64,000 nucleotides of DNA. It comes from Chitinivibrio alkaliphilus ACht1 (lineage in GTDB: Bacteria > Fibrobacterota > Chitinivibrionia > Chitinivibrionales > Chitinivibrionaceae). The stretch is taken from contig NZ_ASJR01000010.1 of NCBI RefSeq assembly GCF_000474745.1, forward strand, positions 1 through 64,000, given 5' to 3'. The notes beneath the pieces were generated by a model. That model did not search any database. It worked only from the letters and a program-made list of their open reading frames with translations, and had not been told where the DNA came from. Positions 53,778 through 63,412 of this stretch are shown piece by piece. Both the position numbers and the translations under genes were made by a program. The number at the start of each line of letters is the position of its first letter. Position 1 is the stretch's first letter.

Positions 53778-53951
53778 ATGGACAGAATTGAACGACTTCG
53801 AAAAATGAAGCTGCACGCAGCACAGATACAGCGAAAACAAAGCCTACAGATGCAATACGGAAAAAAACAAAAAGGAGCCCGTCGAGGTCTTTCAGAAGAA
53901 GGAGCCCGTGCTATTGCACAAGCACTAAGCTCCCTCATGAAGGAAAAATAA
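53778..53951 (+). CDS. Unknown 57-residue basic protein
   Basis: Short protein starting MDRIERLRKMKLHAAQIQRK, strongly basic with Lys/Arg/Gln-rich helix-like sequence in the middle (QYGKKQKGARRG), ending EGARAIAQALSSLMKEK. The ATG at 53778 follows a perfect GGAGG at 6 bases. It lies alone on the plus strand between cheW2 and proC, ending 1 base before the proC stop. No known family recognised; nucleic-acid binding is possible from charge only. Confidence 0.7.
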   Translation: MDRIERLRKMKLHAAQIQRKQSLQMQYGKKQKGARRGLSEEGARAIAQALSSLMKEK

Positions 53952-53952
53952 T

Positions 53953-54744
53953 TTACCCGAGACGAGCAGCCTGCTGTGCAGAAGCATTGACGGCACGAAT
54001 TAAGGCTGCGCGAAGACCGTCCTCTTCAAGAGACTTTACCGCTGCAGCGGTAGCCCCACCAGCAGACATCACATGTGAACGCAACACAGCGGGAACCTCA
54101 CCTGTTTCATCTACCATAGCAGCAGCCCCTCGTACCGTTTGTATAGCACAGCTCAGTGCATCGGAGTAGGAAAGACCCGCAGCAACACCGCCATCAGCTA
54201 GGGCTTCAATTACCATGTACACATAGGCGGGGCCGCTTCCCGATAAACCAGTCACTGCATTCAGCATAGATTCAGGTACAAAGAGATACTTCCCCATACT
54301 TTCCAAAATAACTTCTGCATTAGTACGATCTTTCTCGGTACACCTCGCATTCATGGTACACCCACTCATCCCCTTTCCGATAAGAGATGGGGTATTGGGC
54401 ATAACCCGACAGATCTTCGATGATGTGGGAAGAACCTCTTCCAGGGAGGCAATCGTGATTCCCGCAGCAATGGAAACCCACAACACTGACGACTGTACCG
54501 AGGCAAAGACCGCACATGCTTCACGGAGATACTGTGGCTTTACCGCAAGAAGGACAACATCGGGAGTTTTCTCCGGTGAAGAAAACCACTCCTGAGCAGC
54601 ACAGGGAGTTCCCACATGAGAAAGAGCGTCAAGCGCTTTGTGAGAAGGGTCGCTGAGTAATATTTCTATGGTCGGGTGTTTTTTAGCTATACCGCGCACA
54701 ATAGCCCCTCCCATATTGCCACAGCCTAATACACCTATCTTCAT
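53953..54744 (-). CDS. proC: Pyrroline-5-carboxylate reductase
   Basis: Last step of proline synthesis, NAD(P)H dependent. From ATG 54744 (AAGGAG) the 263-residue protein has the Rossmann start MKIGVLGCGNMGGAIVRGI, VVLLAVKPQYL, RVMPNTPSLIGKGMSG and the C-terminal signature TGLSGSGPAYVYMVIEALAD with VMSAGGATAAAV. Length and motifs are normal. Confidence 0.96.
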   Translation of the reverse strand: MKIGVLGCGNMGGAIVRGIAKKHPTIEILLSDPSHKALDALSHVGTPCAAQEWFSSPEKTPDVVLLAVKPQYLREACAVFASVQSSVLWVSIAAGITIASLEEVLPTSSKICRVMPNTPSLIGKGMSGCTMNARCTEKDRTNAEVILESMGKYLFVPESMLNAVTGLSGSGPAYVYMVIEALADGGVAAGLSYSDALSCAIQTVRGAAAMVDETGEVPAVLRSHVMSAGGATAAAVKSLEEDGLRAALIRAVNASAQQAARLG

Positions 54745-54760
54745 GTCATTCTCCTTATTT

Positions 54761-55285
54761 CTATACAACAATTAACTGCTCATGCACTTTTTCAACTTCG
54801 ATACTCCGTAGTATACCGCCGCCATATTGAAAAATATCAATGGCACAACGATTCTCCTCTAAGGAAAGCATCGCATAACTTGCGGTATTACCCCGATCTA
54901 CCGCGGCTTTTAAGTGACCAGGGTTCACATACAACACATTATTAACCAACTCAAGATTTGGGGTGTGGGTGTGTCCATACATGATAATATCTGAAATAAT
55001 CCTGTTTTCTGGAGTAACATCACTGAGATCATGCACTAAGAGTACCTCAAACCCCATGGTAGAAACGCCAAGCACCCCGTCAAGGATACCGCTCTTATAC
55101 CCTTCATGGTAAATCCCGGGAACACGGTAGACGTAGGTATCACCCCGATCTATTTGTAAGGGGTCTTCAAAAAAATCCCCCAAATGATAAAGACACTCCA
55201 CGTCATACTCACTCAGAACGCTATTCATAACCTCCTGCAGAAACGCCGTATTTCCATGTGTGTCGCTTACCAATAAAATATTCAT
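54761..55285 (-). CDS. YfcE/MJ0936-type metallophosphodiesterase
   Basis: A 174-residue calcineurin-like phosphoesterase. Metal-binding motifs appear in order: SDTHGN (Asp8, His10), YHLGDFFED, the VHDLSD segment and GHTHTPN. The family hydrolyses phosphodiesters in vitro; the natural substrate is unclear. The gene ends 16 bp before the proC start and probably shares its transcript. Confidence 0.9.
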   Translation of the reverse strand: MNILLVSDTHGNTAFLQEVMNSVLSEYDVECLYHLGDFFEDPLQIDRGDTYVYRVPGIYHEGYKSGILDGVLGVSTMGFEVLLVHDLSDVTPENRIISDIIMYGHTHTPNLELVNNVLYVNPGHLKAAVDRGNTASYAMLSLEENRCAIDIFQYGGGILRSIEVEKVHEQLIVV

Positions 55286-55301
55286 ACACTCCCCTCCCGT
55301 A

Positions 55302-55323
55302 CAGAGCGGGTTTCCCCGCTCTG
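55302..55323 (-). terminator. GC-rich hairpin after the transketolase gene
   Basis: CAGAGCGGG and CCCGCTCTG form a 9-bp perfect stem with a 4-base loop, 6 bases after the transketolase stop. No T-run follows on the minus strand, so it may be a weak terminator, an RNA-stabilising hairpin or an attenuator between this gene and the phosphodiesterase gene. Confidence 0.5.
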
Positions 55324-55328
55324 GTGAA

Positions 55329-57392
55329 TCATTGTCCGATCTTGTTACACAGCTCCCGATATTCTTGTAGGTACGCTTCTACATGAGGCACAACCTGATC
55401 GCAGGTGTAGCCAAATTTTTCATCCAGTACAGAGAATGGAGCTGATCTGCCAAAACCATCCCGACCCATGGTCATCCCCAAGGGGCCAACCATACCGTCG
55501 AAGACAGTTTTCAGTCCGGCTGTCAAGGCAAAAACAGGTACACCGAAGGGTAAAACAGAGTCACGATACGATGTGGATTGCTCGTCCCACAAGCCCTCGC
55601 AAGGAGCTGATACAACACGCACTCCCACCCCTTTTTCTTCCAAGGCGCGGGCAACCTCAACGAGAAGATACACCTCTGACCCGTTAGCAAGAAGAACCAC
55701 ATCAAGAGATGTAGTTTTCTCAGGATACACCGTATAGGCTCCATGAGAAAGCTGGAACCCTTCTGTAAGACGCTCCTTCTGCTTAGGAAGATCTGCGACA
55801 TTCTGCCGTGTGAGTATGAGTATCGTTGGGTGCGCATCATTATAATATGCATAGCTCCACGCCGCCAGTGTTTCAGCACTGTCTGCGGGACGAAACACCG
55901 TTATGGAACGTTCCTCTTCAAGATTCTTCATTTTCTCAAGCAATCTGATTTGCGCCTCTTGCTCTACCGGTTGGTGTGTTGGTCCATCTTCACCAACTCG
56001 AAAAGAATCATGGGTAAATATATATCGCACTGGAAGCCCCATAAGTGCAGCCAGACGGATTGCAGGTTTCATATAATCGGAAAACACAAAAAAGGTGGCA
56101 CAGACAGGTATCATACCTCCGTGCAAGGCAAGACCGTTCATAATCGCAGCCATGGTAAGCTCTGATACACCGGCCTGTAGAAATGCTCCGGAAAAATCGT
56201 CACGGGTAAACTCGCCACCACAATTGTCCAGAAACCCCGATGTTTTATCACTATTTGAAAGATCCGCCGAAGAAACAATCATATTGTTTATGGTACCAGC
56301 AAGATGAGCCAGGATTTCTCCGGATGTATTCCGTGTCGCACTGTTTGGGCTAACGGAAATAGTTGAAAAATCAATCTCAATTTTTTCTCCAGCAAGATAT
56401 CGGGTAAGACGTTGTGCGAGAACAGGATTTGCCTCTTCCCACTCTTTTTGGCGCAGAGAAAAATCTTTTACAGACCTACGTTTATTCTCAAGAACGCTCT
56501 CAAAATACGTCTGCACCTCAGGAAAAATCGCAAAGGGGTCTGCAGGGTCAGCACCAAGGTTCTGCAGGGTTTTATTAATATCTGCACCAGCCTTAGAAAG
56601 TGGCTGCCCATGGGAAGAGACCTGCTTTTCAAAGGAATTACCCGCTGCATCAACAGCCTTTTTTCCCATAACTGTCTTACCAATAATTAATACGGGCTTT
56701 GTGCTTTTCTGAGCAGAATCAAGGGCACCACGAATGGCAGAGTAATCGTGTCCATCGATAACAAAAACGTCCCATCCCCAGCTCTCATATTTTGCCTGAG
56801 TATCTTCACTATACGTTTTATCTGTTGTGTGAGAAAGCTGAATATCGTTAGAATCAAAGAACATGACAAGGTTTGACATTCCAAGATGCCCCGCTATACG
56901 CCCAACCCCTTGAGAAATTTCTTCTTGAATAGCCCCATCGGAAACATAGGTATACACGGTATGCCCCATCCACTCTCCAAAGCGAGCACGCAGGAATCGT
57001 TCTGCCACAGCAGAACCGAGAGCCATGGCATGCCCCATACCAAGGGGGCCGGAGCTATTTTCTATACCGTGAGCAACATCCAGCTCTGGATGCCCGGGAG
57101 TATTGCTCCCCCACTGGCGGAAAGATTCGAGATCTTCTTTTTCAAAATGCCCCGTGAGATACAAGGTGGAGTACAGCATGGGGGACATATGGCCTGGATC
57201 AAGGAAAAAGCGATCGCGGAATTCCCAGTGTGGATTATCTGGATCGAAACGGAGATATTCCGAAAAAAGGATCGACATAAAATCAGCACCACCCATGGCT
57301 CCACCGGGATGGCCCGATGATGCTTTTTCAACCATTGCAACAGTTAAGGCCCGAATATTATCTGCGGCTCTCTCAACCATACGATTCGACAT
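55329..57392 (-). CDS. tkt: Transketolase
   Basis: TPP-dependent enzyme of the pentose phosphate pathway, 687 residues. N-terminal SSGHPGGAMGGADFMSILFS, GPLGMGHAMALGSAVAERFL and the TPP motif YVSDGAIQEEISQGVGRIAG ending DSNDIQLS are present. The pyrimidine-binding domain (FVFSDYMKPAIRLAALMGLP; THDSFRVGEDGPTHQPVEQE) and the C-terminal domain (LLANGSEVYLLVEVARALEE) follow. The TPP loop has SDG in place of GDG. It is divergent from the acetate-kinase fusion gene, with a 200-bp gap in between. Confidence 0.96.
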   Translation of the reverse strand: MSNRMVERAADNIRALTVAMVEKASSGHPGGAMGGADFMSILFSEYLRFDPDNPHWEFRDRFFLDPGHMSPMLYSTLYLTGHFEKEDLESFRQWGSNTPGHPELDVAHGIENSSGPLGMGHAMALGSAVAERFLRARFGEWMGHTVYTYVSDGAIQEEISQGVGRIAGHLGMSNLVMFFDSNDIQLSHTTDKTYSEDTQAKYESWGWDVFVIDGHDYSAIRGALDSAQKSTKPVLIIGKTVMGKKAVDAAGNSFEKQVSSHGQPLSKAGADINKTLQNLGADPADPFAIFPEVQTYFESVLENKRRSVKDFSLRQKEWEEANPVLAQRLTRYLAGEKIEIDFSTISVSPNSATRNTSGEILAHLAGTINNMIVSSADLSNSDKTSGFLDNCGGEFTRDDFSGAFLQAGVSELTMAAIMNGLALHGGMIPVCATFFVFSDYMKPAIRLAALMGLPVRYIFTHDSFRVGEDGPTHQPVEQEAQIRLLEKMKNLEEERSITVFRPADSAETLAAWSYAYYNDAHPTILILTRQNVADLPKQKERLTEGFQLSHGAYTVYPEKTTSLDVVLLANGSEVYLLVEVARALEEKGVGVRVVSAPCEGLWDEQSTSYRDSVLPFGVPVFALTAGLKTVFDGMVGPLGMTMGRDGFGRSAPFSVLDEKFGYTCDQVVPHVEAYLQEYRELCNKIGQ

Positions 57393-57592
57393 TAGTACTC
57401 CAGGGAGTTATATTTTTCGTTATGCCTAAATATACTTGATGATTTTTATTTATTAAAGTACTAAGATGGAAAAACAGATGTGTTTTTTTTCACAATAACA
57501 GTGGTGGTATTTTTTTTCTCCCTATGCCAACACGAAGAAAAATGAAGTATATTCCCAAAGCAGAGTTTTATCAATAAAAGGGTTATGGTTGT

Positions 57593-59299
57593 ATGGATAA
57601 AAATGAAATTATCGGGCTTCTCAAAGAGCAGTGTAAACTTGCCTCAATTCTTTCAGAAGATGTTCTGGAAGATATTGTAGAAGAATCACAATTGGAAACC
57701 TTTGAAAAAGGTGAGTACATACTCGAATTTGAAGAAAAAACCCCCGCCGTATTCATCCTTCTTCGGGGAAGTGTTCGGGTGAGTCTGATCTCCGATGACG
57801 GAAAAGAAAAAATCTTCGACCATTTCCATGCCGGTTCTCTCATGGGTGAAGTGAGCACAATTACCCGGGCCACCGCCTATGCAACAATCACGGCCGAAGA
57901 TGTCTGTCTTGCCCTGGAAATTCCCATCCCCGTGTTCAAGAAAAAAATCCTCTCTGACATTAAGGCATTCAACCATCTTGTTGAGGTAATGTCTAACAAA
58001 CTTGGGAAAGTTATTCCGGGCATAGAGAAACACACATCGTGTCAAGAAAAAAACGACCCCTATGGCTTCAAGCTTACTACAAAAACCCCGCAAAAAATAT
58101 TGGTCATAAACTGTGGATCTTCATCACTTAAATATACGTTTTTTAATACAGAAGACATGGAAAACAGTGTGGATGGGCAGGTTGACCGTATTGGGACTGC
58201 TGTCCCCATGGGACTTGAATACAATGCCGGGAAAACAGAGATTGAACGAGAACTTGAACCGGGTACCCATAAAGACGCTTTTGATGCCATCATTCAGATT
58301 CTCACATCGAAGGAATTTGGCATAATCTCATCTCCTCAAGAGATAACTGCCGTGGGGCATCGCGTGGTACATGGAGGAGATAAATTCAGCCACCCCACTC
58401 TCATTACGGATGATGTATTACGCGGTATTGAAGAAGTATCCAGCTTGGCTCCCCTTCATAACCCTGTAAACCTTGTGGGGATACATGAGTCAATGCGCGT
58501 ATTTCCCTCGGCAGCACAAGTGGCGATATTTGATACCGCCTTCCACCAGACAATCCCCCCTCATGCATACCTATACGGGCTTCCCTACGAATACTATGAG
58601 AAAAAGCGTATCCGCCGATACGGATTCCACGGCACATCTCACTACTATGTATCCCTTATGGCAGCCGATTACCTTAAACGTTCCTACACAGATCTTAAGC
58701 TTATCACCTGCCATCTTGGTAACGGCGGTTCCGTATGTGCTATTGAACACGGGAAATCAGTTGACACCTCCATGGGTATGACCCCCGCCGAAGGAATTAT
58801 CATGGGGACCCGCTCTGGGAGTATCGACCCTGCGGTTATTCTCCATCTGATGGACTCCGAAAAAATGACTTCCGGCGAAGTGAATCAGCTCATCAACAAG
58901 CAAAGCGGACTCCTCGGCCTCTCGGGGATCTCTAACGATATGCGGGATATTGAGCACGCTGTGAAACAGGGAAAAAATCGGGCTGTCCTTGCATATAAAA
59001 CCTTCTGTTACTCTATTAAAAAGTACATTGGTGCCTACAGCGCTACCCTCGGTAATGTTGATGCGCTTATCTTCACCGGAGGCATTGGGCTGTATAACTC
59101 CTTTGCTCGGGAAGAGGTTTGTAAAGGCTTGGGCGCTCTGGGGATGTTTATCGACCAAGAAAAAAGCAAAGATCTGAACGGAGCGAAGAAAGTCGTTGAT
59201 ATCGCAACGGTGGACTCTCCTGTTCGTATTCTGGTTATCCCCACGAACGAAGAGTTAATGATTGCCCGAGAGACCCTCAGCGTAATCTGTGCAGACTAA
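57593..59299 (+). CDS. ackA: Cyclic-nucleotide-binding domain fused to acetate kinase
   Basis: A 568-residue fusion. Residues about 15-140 are a cNMP-binding (Crp-like) domain: FEKGEYILEFEEKTPAVFIL, LRGSVRVSLIS and the phosphate-binding cassette GSLMGEVSTITRATAYATI (Glu86, Arg92). There is no DNA-binding helix-turn-helix. From about 166 the protein is a complete acetate kinase: ILVINCGSSSLKYTFFN, VGHRVVHGGDKFSHP, FDTAFHQTIPPHAYLYGLP, RRYGFHGTSHYYV, CHLGNGGSVCAI and MGTRSGSIDPA. It should convert acetyl phosphate and ADP to acetate and ATP; ligand control by cAMP, c-di-GMP or another small molecule is inferred. No pta is adjacent. Confidence 0.93.
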   Translation: MDKNEIIGLLKEQCKLASILSEDVLEDIVEESQLETFEKGEYILEFEEKTPAVFILLRGSVRVSLISDDGKEKIFDHFHAGSLMGEVSTITRATAYATITAEDVCLALEIPIPVFKKKILSDIKAFNHLVEVMSNKLGKVIPGIEKHTSCQEKNDPYGFKLTTKTPQKILVINCGSSSLKYTFFNTEDMENSVDGQVDRIGTAVPMGLEYNAGKTEIERELEPGTHKDAFDAIIQILTSKEFGIISSPQEITAVGHRVVHGGDKFSHPTLITDDVLRGIEEVSSLAPLHNPVNLVGIHESMRVFPSAAQVAIFDTAFHQTIPPHAYLYGLPYEYYEKKRIRRYGFHGTSHYYVSLMAADYLKRSYTDLKLITCHLGNGGSVCAIEHGKSVDTSMGMTPAEGIIMGTRSGSIDPAVILHLMDSEKMTSGEVNQLINKQSGLLGLSGISNDMRDIEHAVKQGKNRAVLAYKTFCYSIKKYIGAYSATLGNVDALIFTGGIGLYNSFAREEVCKGLGALGMFIDQEKSKDLNGAKKVVDIATVDSPVRILVIPTNEELMIARETLSVICAD

Positions 59300-61762
59300 G
59301 AGCTCTATCCTCATTTCAGGTAGGGGAAGATACCCCCTACCACCCCTGTCACACTTCATCCAGGTACTCACATGGTTTCTCTTCCTATTGTGCCTCTCCC
59401 CCCTGCATGGAGAAGACACCCTCTCCTACCAAGCAGACAGCATTCACTACGGTCTCAAAGAAGCACGCATCGAACTGCACGGCAATGGTCGTCTCTCCCA
59501 TGGCTCTGTACACCTCTTTGCTGAACAGATACACTACAATCTGGAAACGGAAATCCTTAAAGCCTACGGAACCCCCGTACTGATTGACTCCGGCGACACT
59601 CTGTACGGTGAATATATTGAATATCATATCCGTGAAAACCGAGGCAGAATTGGACAAGCACGCTTTTCTGATATACAGGATAGTGCCCTCTATAGAGGCG
59701 ATGAAATGGCACGAGATTCCACAGGCACAATCTATATATCCGGTGGACGATATACAACCAGCTTTACCCGTCCGCCACAATACACTCTCTTTTCACCGCA
59801 GTTTAAGCTTATCCCCGATGAAAAAGCCCTTGCACGCCCTGTGGTTTTAGAAGTACAGCGGTCTCCCGTGGTAAGCCTTCCCTTTTTCATATACCCCCTT
59901 GATGATGATCGCAGATCAGGTTGGCTCACCCCTCGATGGGGTGTTGGTATTGCAGGCACTGGGTATGTTGATAATATTGGGTACTATTGGGGAGAAAACC
60001 CGTATATTGACTTTACCATGGCAGGGAGAATAAATGACTTTGAGCACTATCAGTTAAGAGGGGAAACACGATACCATTTAAGAAATCGCCTCCGAGGAAA
60101 CCTTTCTGCCGATATGTCATTCGATGATTATTACGGTGGAAGTTCCCAAAGATGGTCTCTTTCATATGAACACTCACAACACTTCCTTCCTGACCACAGT
60201 CTTTCTCTCCGGGGAAGCGGAGAGCTTGTCTCTGACAACCGCTACTACAGCGACTACTTTCGTGATACCACCGATTTTCTGCGCCAAACAACACGCTCTC
60301 AGCTTACATTGCAAAAACGCATGCACCGCCTCTCCGGCCACACCAGTGCGTCTTGGGAGCGCCGTGAGGACTTCTACCGACAAGAGCGCACCCAAACCTT
60401 ACCGCATCTGCGTTTTTCCACGGGAAACTATCCCCTTCTCCCCTTTTTAGAAGAGAGTAGCCTTACTTGGTCATATTCGGCACAAGGACTTTCACGGACC
60501 ACGGAAATATATCGTGAAGAGGAGGAAGAAGAAACAACTGAAGCAGGAATACATCATACTCTGCCGGTGCAAGGACAACTCACCCTATTTAACAATCTTC
60601 ATGCCTCCCCCGTTTTACGGTACAGCAATCAACCTTTTCATCATACTGGGACACCACAACCATGGTGCAAAAAGATACACTCATAGCCCTGTGGGATACC
60701 CTGTCCAGTGAAGAATATTTCAACTCACCATCTCTACATACTCCCGACGACAGTCTCATTACCAGGGACGATTCTACATTTTATAAAGTGAGTCGGGGCG
60801 ATTCGTTGGCTGTGGTAGAACGCTATGATACACTTTTCCTGGGAGAGGACGCCTATGATGTGCAAGATGCTACCACAACGTGGTGGACTGCCGGTATTGA
60901 TTTTCATACCAATATCTATGGCATTTTTCCGCTCAAGGTAGGACCTATCACAGGAATTCGTCACACCATAACTCCGCGAGTTGGATACACAATTGTACCT
61001 GAAGAGATCAATACCTTCCGTTATCCAGGCATTTTACCCTCTGCAAGAGCAACAGATCGACAACAAAACCTCACCTTTTCCCTCGACAACAATTTTGACG
61101 CCCGCATTCAACAAAACAAAGATCAATCTCCACGCAGGGCCACCCTTCTTAACACCTCTCTTCGGGGGCAGTATAATTTAGAAGCAGAGGAAGAAAAATT
61201 CAGCCCCATTGATTTTCGAGCAACCATACCACATTCGCACCTATCCCTAACATACCGCGGTAGATACACACCGTACAACACGTCCCAAGAGCTGATTTTT
61301 CCCGAAGCTCTCTCCCACGATATCTCCTTTACCCCCTCTGTTCCGGGCGTATCAGGAGATATATGGAGTGGCGATCTATTCACATTTCATGATGCCCTTT
61401 TTCCCGCCTACCTTGGAGGAGCCCACGCCACTGACACAGACTGGTCCTTAGACATATCTCCCACGTATCGGATCAGCCTCCGTCGTGATGACATAGACCG
61501 CCCCTTTCAGCAAGAACAAACCTATACCCTTTCAACACGGGCACGGTTTCGCTTTTCCCATCGGTGGCAAATGCAGTGGAGTGGACGTTGGTCGTTTCAG
61601 GAAAATAACTTTATAAATCAAGAAGTATCACTTCTTGCAGACCTCAACAGCTGGGACCTTCGGGTTCAGTGGAATCCCACAGGCGTAAACAGCGGCCACA
61701 TTAACATGATTGTTGCAGTGAAACGACATAGGGAGATAAAGTGGGAACATGACCGCATCTAA
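59289..61762 (+). CDS. lptD: LPS-assembly protein LptD, frame broken at 60635-60638
   Basis: Outer-membrane translocon for lipopolysaccharide. The first frame (GTG 59289, overlapping the kinase stop) has a signal-like N-terminus, an OstA beta-jellyroll domain (DTLSYQADSIHYGLKEARIE; AYGTPVLIDSGDTLYGEYIE) and the start of the barrel (RSGWLTPRWGVGIAGTGYVD), then ends at 60686. The continuing barrel (SSYWDTTTMVQKDTLIALWD; GIRHTITPRVGYTIVPEEIN) is in the -1 frame to 61762. One extra T in the TTTT at 60635-60638 restores one protein of about 825 residues. LptD is usually essential in LPS-bearing cells, so a sequencing error is more likely than true loss. Confidence 0.82.
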
Positions 61763-61823
61763 ATATCTCCTCCGCGAAGCAACAAAATAGTATTTTCTGT
61801 ATAGACTAAAAAACGAGGTGGTA

Positions 61824-62687
61824 ATGAATATAATTGTCGCAAAAACAGCAGGTTTCTGCATGGGAGTTGAGCGAGCGGTACGTCTTGCCCTCACCCACTC
61901 TGACAACGGGGAAAAACGACTTTACACTCCTGGTCCCCTAATACATAATACGCAGGCCATTACAATGCTGGAGCAGAATAATATAAAAAGTCTTACCGAT
62001 GATACTTCTCCAGAGGACAAAAGCATTCTTATTCGTGCCCACGGAATTCCTCCCGAAAAAGAAGCAGAATTTGCCCGTCAGGGCTGTACGATAATAGATG
62101 GAACCTGCCCGATGGTTAAAAAAGTACATCGAGTTATTCAGAAATATATTGATCGTGACTTTACGATCGTTATCACTGGAGACAAGGACCACGCAGAAAC
62201 ACGAGGTCTCATGGGGTATGCAAAGGAGCGGGGCATCTTAATTAACTCTCCTCAAGAAGTTGCGAAGATACCTTCTCATAGCCATCGCCTCTGTATTGTA
62301 TCACAAACCACTTTCAGTGTTGCCGACTTTGATGCCATTGTGGAAGAGATTTTTCAGACCTTCCCCGAGAGAGAAATAGCCGTTGAAAAAACAATATGTA
62401 AAGCCACAAGTGAACGTCAGAACGAGGTAATCAGTTTACGTGATATTACCGATATGATGATTGTGGTTGGAGGAAAGCATAGTGCAAACACCCTCCGTCT
62501 GGCAGAAATCGCCGGGGAGAAAAACAAGCGTGTCCTTCATATTGAAGATGCAGATGAACTGAACCCCCTAGAGCTCAAGGGGGTAGAAAACCTCGGCATC
62601 ACAGCCGGTGCATCTACCCCCGGATGGGTTATTCAAGATATTGTTGAAAAAATTGAGAAAGAATTTGAACAAGGAGAGAGCTCATGA
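61824..62687 (+). CDS. ispH: 4-hydroxy-3-methylbut-2-enyl diphosphate reductase
   Basis: Final enzyme of the MEP isoprenoid pathway, a [4Fe-4S] protein of 287 residues. The three cluster cysteines are in AKTAGFCMGVERAV, DGTCPMVKKVH and EKTICKATSERQNEV. LIHNTQAITMLEQ, RAHGIPPE and TAGASTPGWVI are also family motifs. ATG 61824 follows CGAGG. It is coupled to the HIT gene by an ATGA overlap. Confidence 0.96.
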   Translation: MNIIVAKTAGFCMGVERAVRLALTHSDNGEKRLYTPGPLIHNTQAITMLEQNNIKSLTDDTSPEDKSILIRAHGIPPEKEAEFARQGCTIIDGTCPMVKKVHRVIQKYIDRDFTIVITGDKDHAETRGLMGYAKERGILINSPQEVAKIPSHSHRLCIVSQTTFSVADFDAIVEEIFQTFPEREIAVEKTICKATSERQNEVISLRDITDMMIVVGGKHSANTLRLAEIAGEKNKRVLHIEDADELNPLELKGVENLGITAGASTPGWVIQDIVEKIEKEFEQGESS

Positions 62688-63028
62688 ATGACTGTCTTTT
62701 CTGCAAAATAGCGGCGGGAAATATTCCCGCAAAGATTGTTTATGAAACAGACCTCTGTTGCGCCTTTGAAGACATAACCCCAGTTGCCCCTCTCCATATA
62801 CTCATTATTCCTAAAAAACATATGGAAAATCTGCACTCCATGGATGAAAATGATTCGCCCATTCGTGAGGCCCTCTTTTCAGCCATATCTCATCTAGTTG
62901 AAAAAAATCATCTTACCCAGAGCGGCTACCGCCTGGTAATAAACTCTGGTGATGATGGACAGCAAAGTGTACCCCATCTCCATATTCATCTTATTGGAAA
63001 ACGATCACTGCAATGGCCCCCGGGCTAA
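62684..63028 (+). CDS. HIT-family nucleotide-binding hydrolase (HinT-like)
   Basis: A 114-residue purine-nucleoside phosphoramidase-like protein. CLFCKIAAGNIPAKIVYETD starts the fold, and the His triad is in QQSVPHLHIHLIGKR. The start overlaps the ispH stop by four bases. The length is that of a compact HinT. A metal-binding CxxC near the N-terminus is present as in many bacterial members. Confidence 0.95.
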   Translation: MNDCLFCKIAAGNIPAKIVYETDLCCAFEDITPVAPLHILIIPKKHMENLHSMDENDSPIREALFSAISHLVEKNHLTQSGYRLVINSGDDGQQSVPHLHIHLIGKRSLQWPPG

Positions 63029-63049
63029 GAAAAACAAAGGATGGTACTC

Positions 63050-63370
63050 ATGAATCTTGATGAACGAGAACAGGCACTTATCGCAGAAGCCCTCTCTCTG
63101 TACACACAGTTTGCCGCGCAGCAAATGCCTCCACAAGCTGTGGAAGAACTTTCTGCCATGGTTCAAGAAATTACAGAAAAGCTTCCCCACCTTGGGCAAA
63201 CAACCACGGGAGAAAAAAATATTCCTCCAGGAATTACAGAGGAATGGTTTGATGCTGTTTGCGTAGACTGTGAATCTTACTCCCCAGCAAAGGGATGCAG
63301 TGAACCGGTTACAAAAAAGTTTCCCGGAAAATGTGACCCCATTCTACACTACGAAATGGCGAAAAAATAG
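63050..63370 (+). CDS. Unknown protein with four clustered cysteines
   Basis: A 106-residue protein from ATG 63050 (AAAGGA upstream), 21 bases behind the HIT gene. The first half is helical and acidic (LDEREQALIAEALSLYTQFA). The second half has CVDCESYSPAKGC and then KKFPGKCDP, so Cys-x2-Cys-x8-Cys-x14-Cys, which could bind zinc or an Fe-S cluster. No known family is recognised. Its location after ispH, an Fe-S enzyme, is suggestive only. Confidence 0.75.
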   Translation: MNLDEREQALIAEALSLYTQFAAQQMPPQAVEELSAMVQEITEKLPHLGQTTTGEKNIPPGITEEWFDAVCVDCESYSPAKGCSEPVTKKFPGKCDPILHYEMAKK

Positions 63371-63375
63371 CAGTT

Positions 63376-63406
63376 CCCCCACACTCTGAAAACCAGGGTG
63401 CGGGGG
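63376..63406. terminator. Bidirectional terminator-like hairpin
   Basis: CCCCCACACTCTG (63376-63388) pairs with CAGGGTGCGGGGG (63394-63406) with one mismatch and one G-T pair, loop AAAAC. It lies in the 42-bp gap between convergent genes (four-cysteine protein and ferritin) and can stop transcription from either side. Confidence 0.8.
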
Positions 63407-63412
63407 TGCGTA

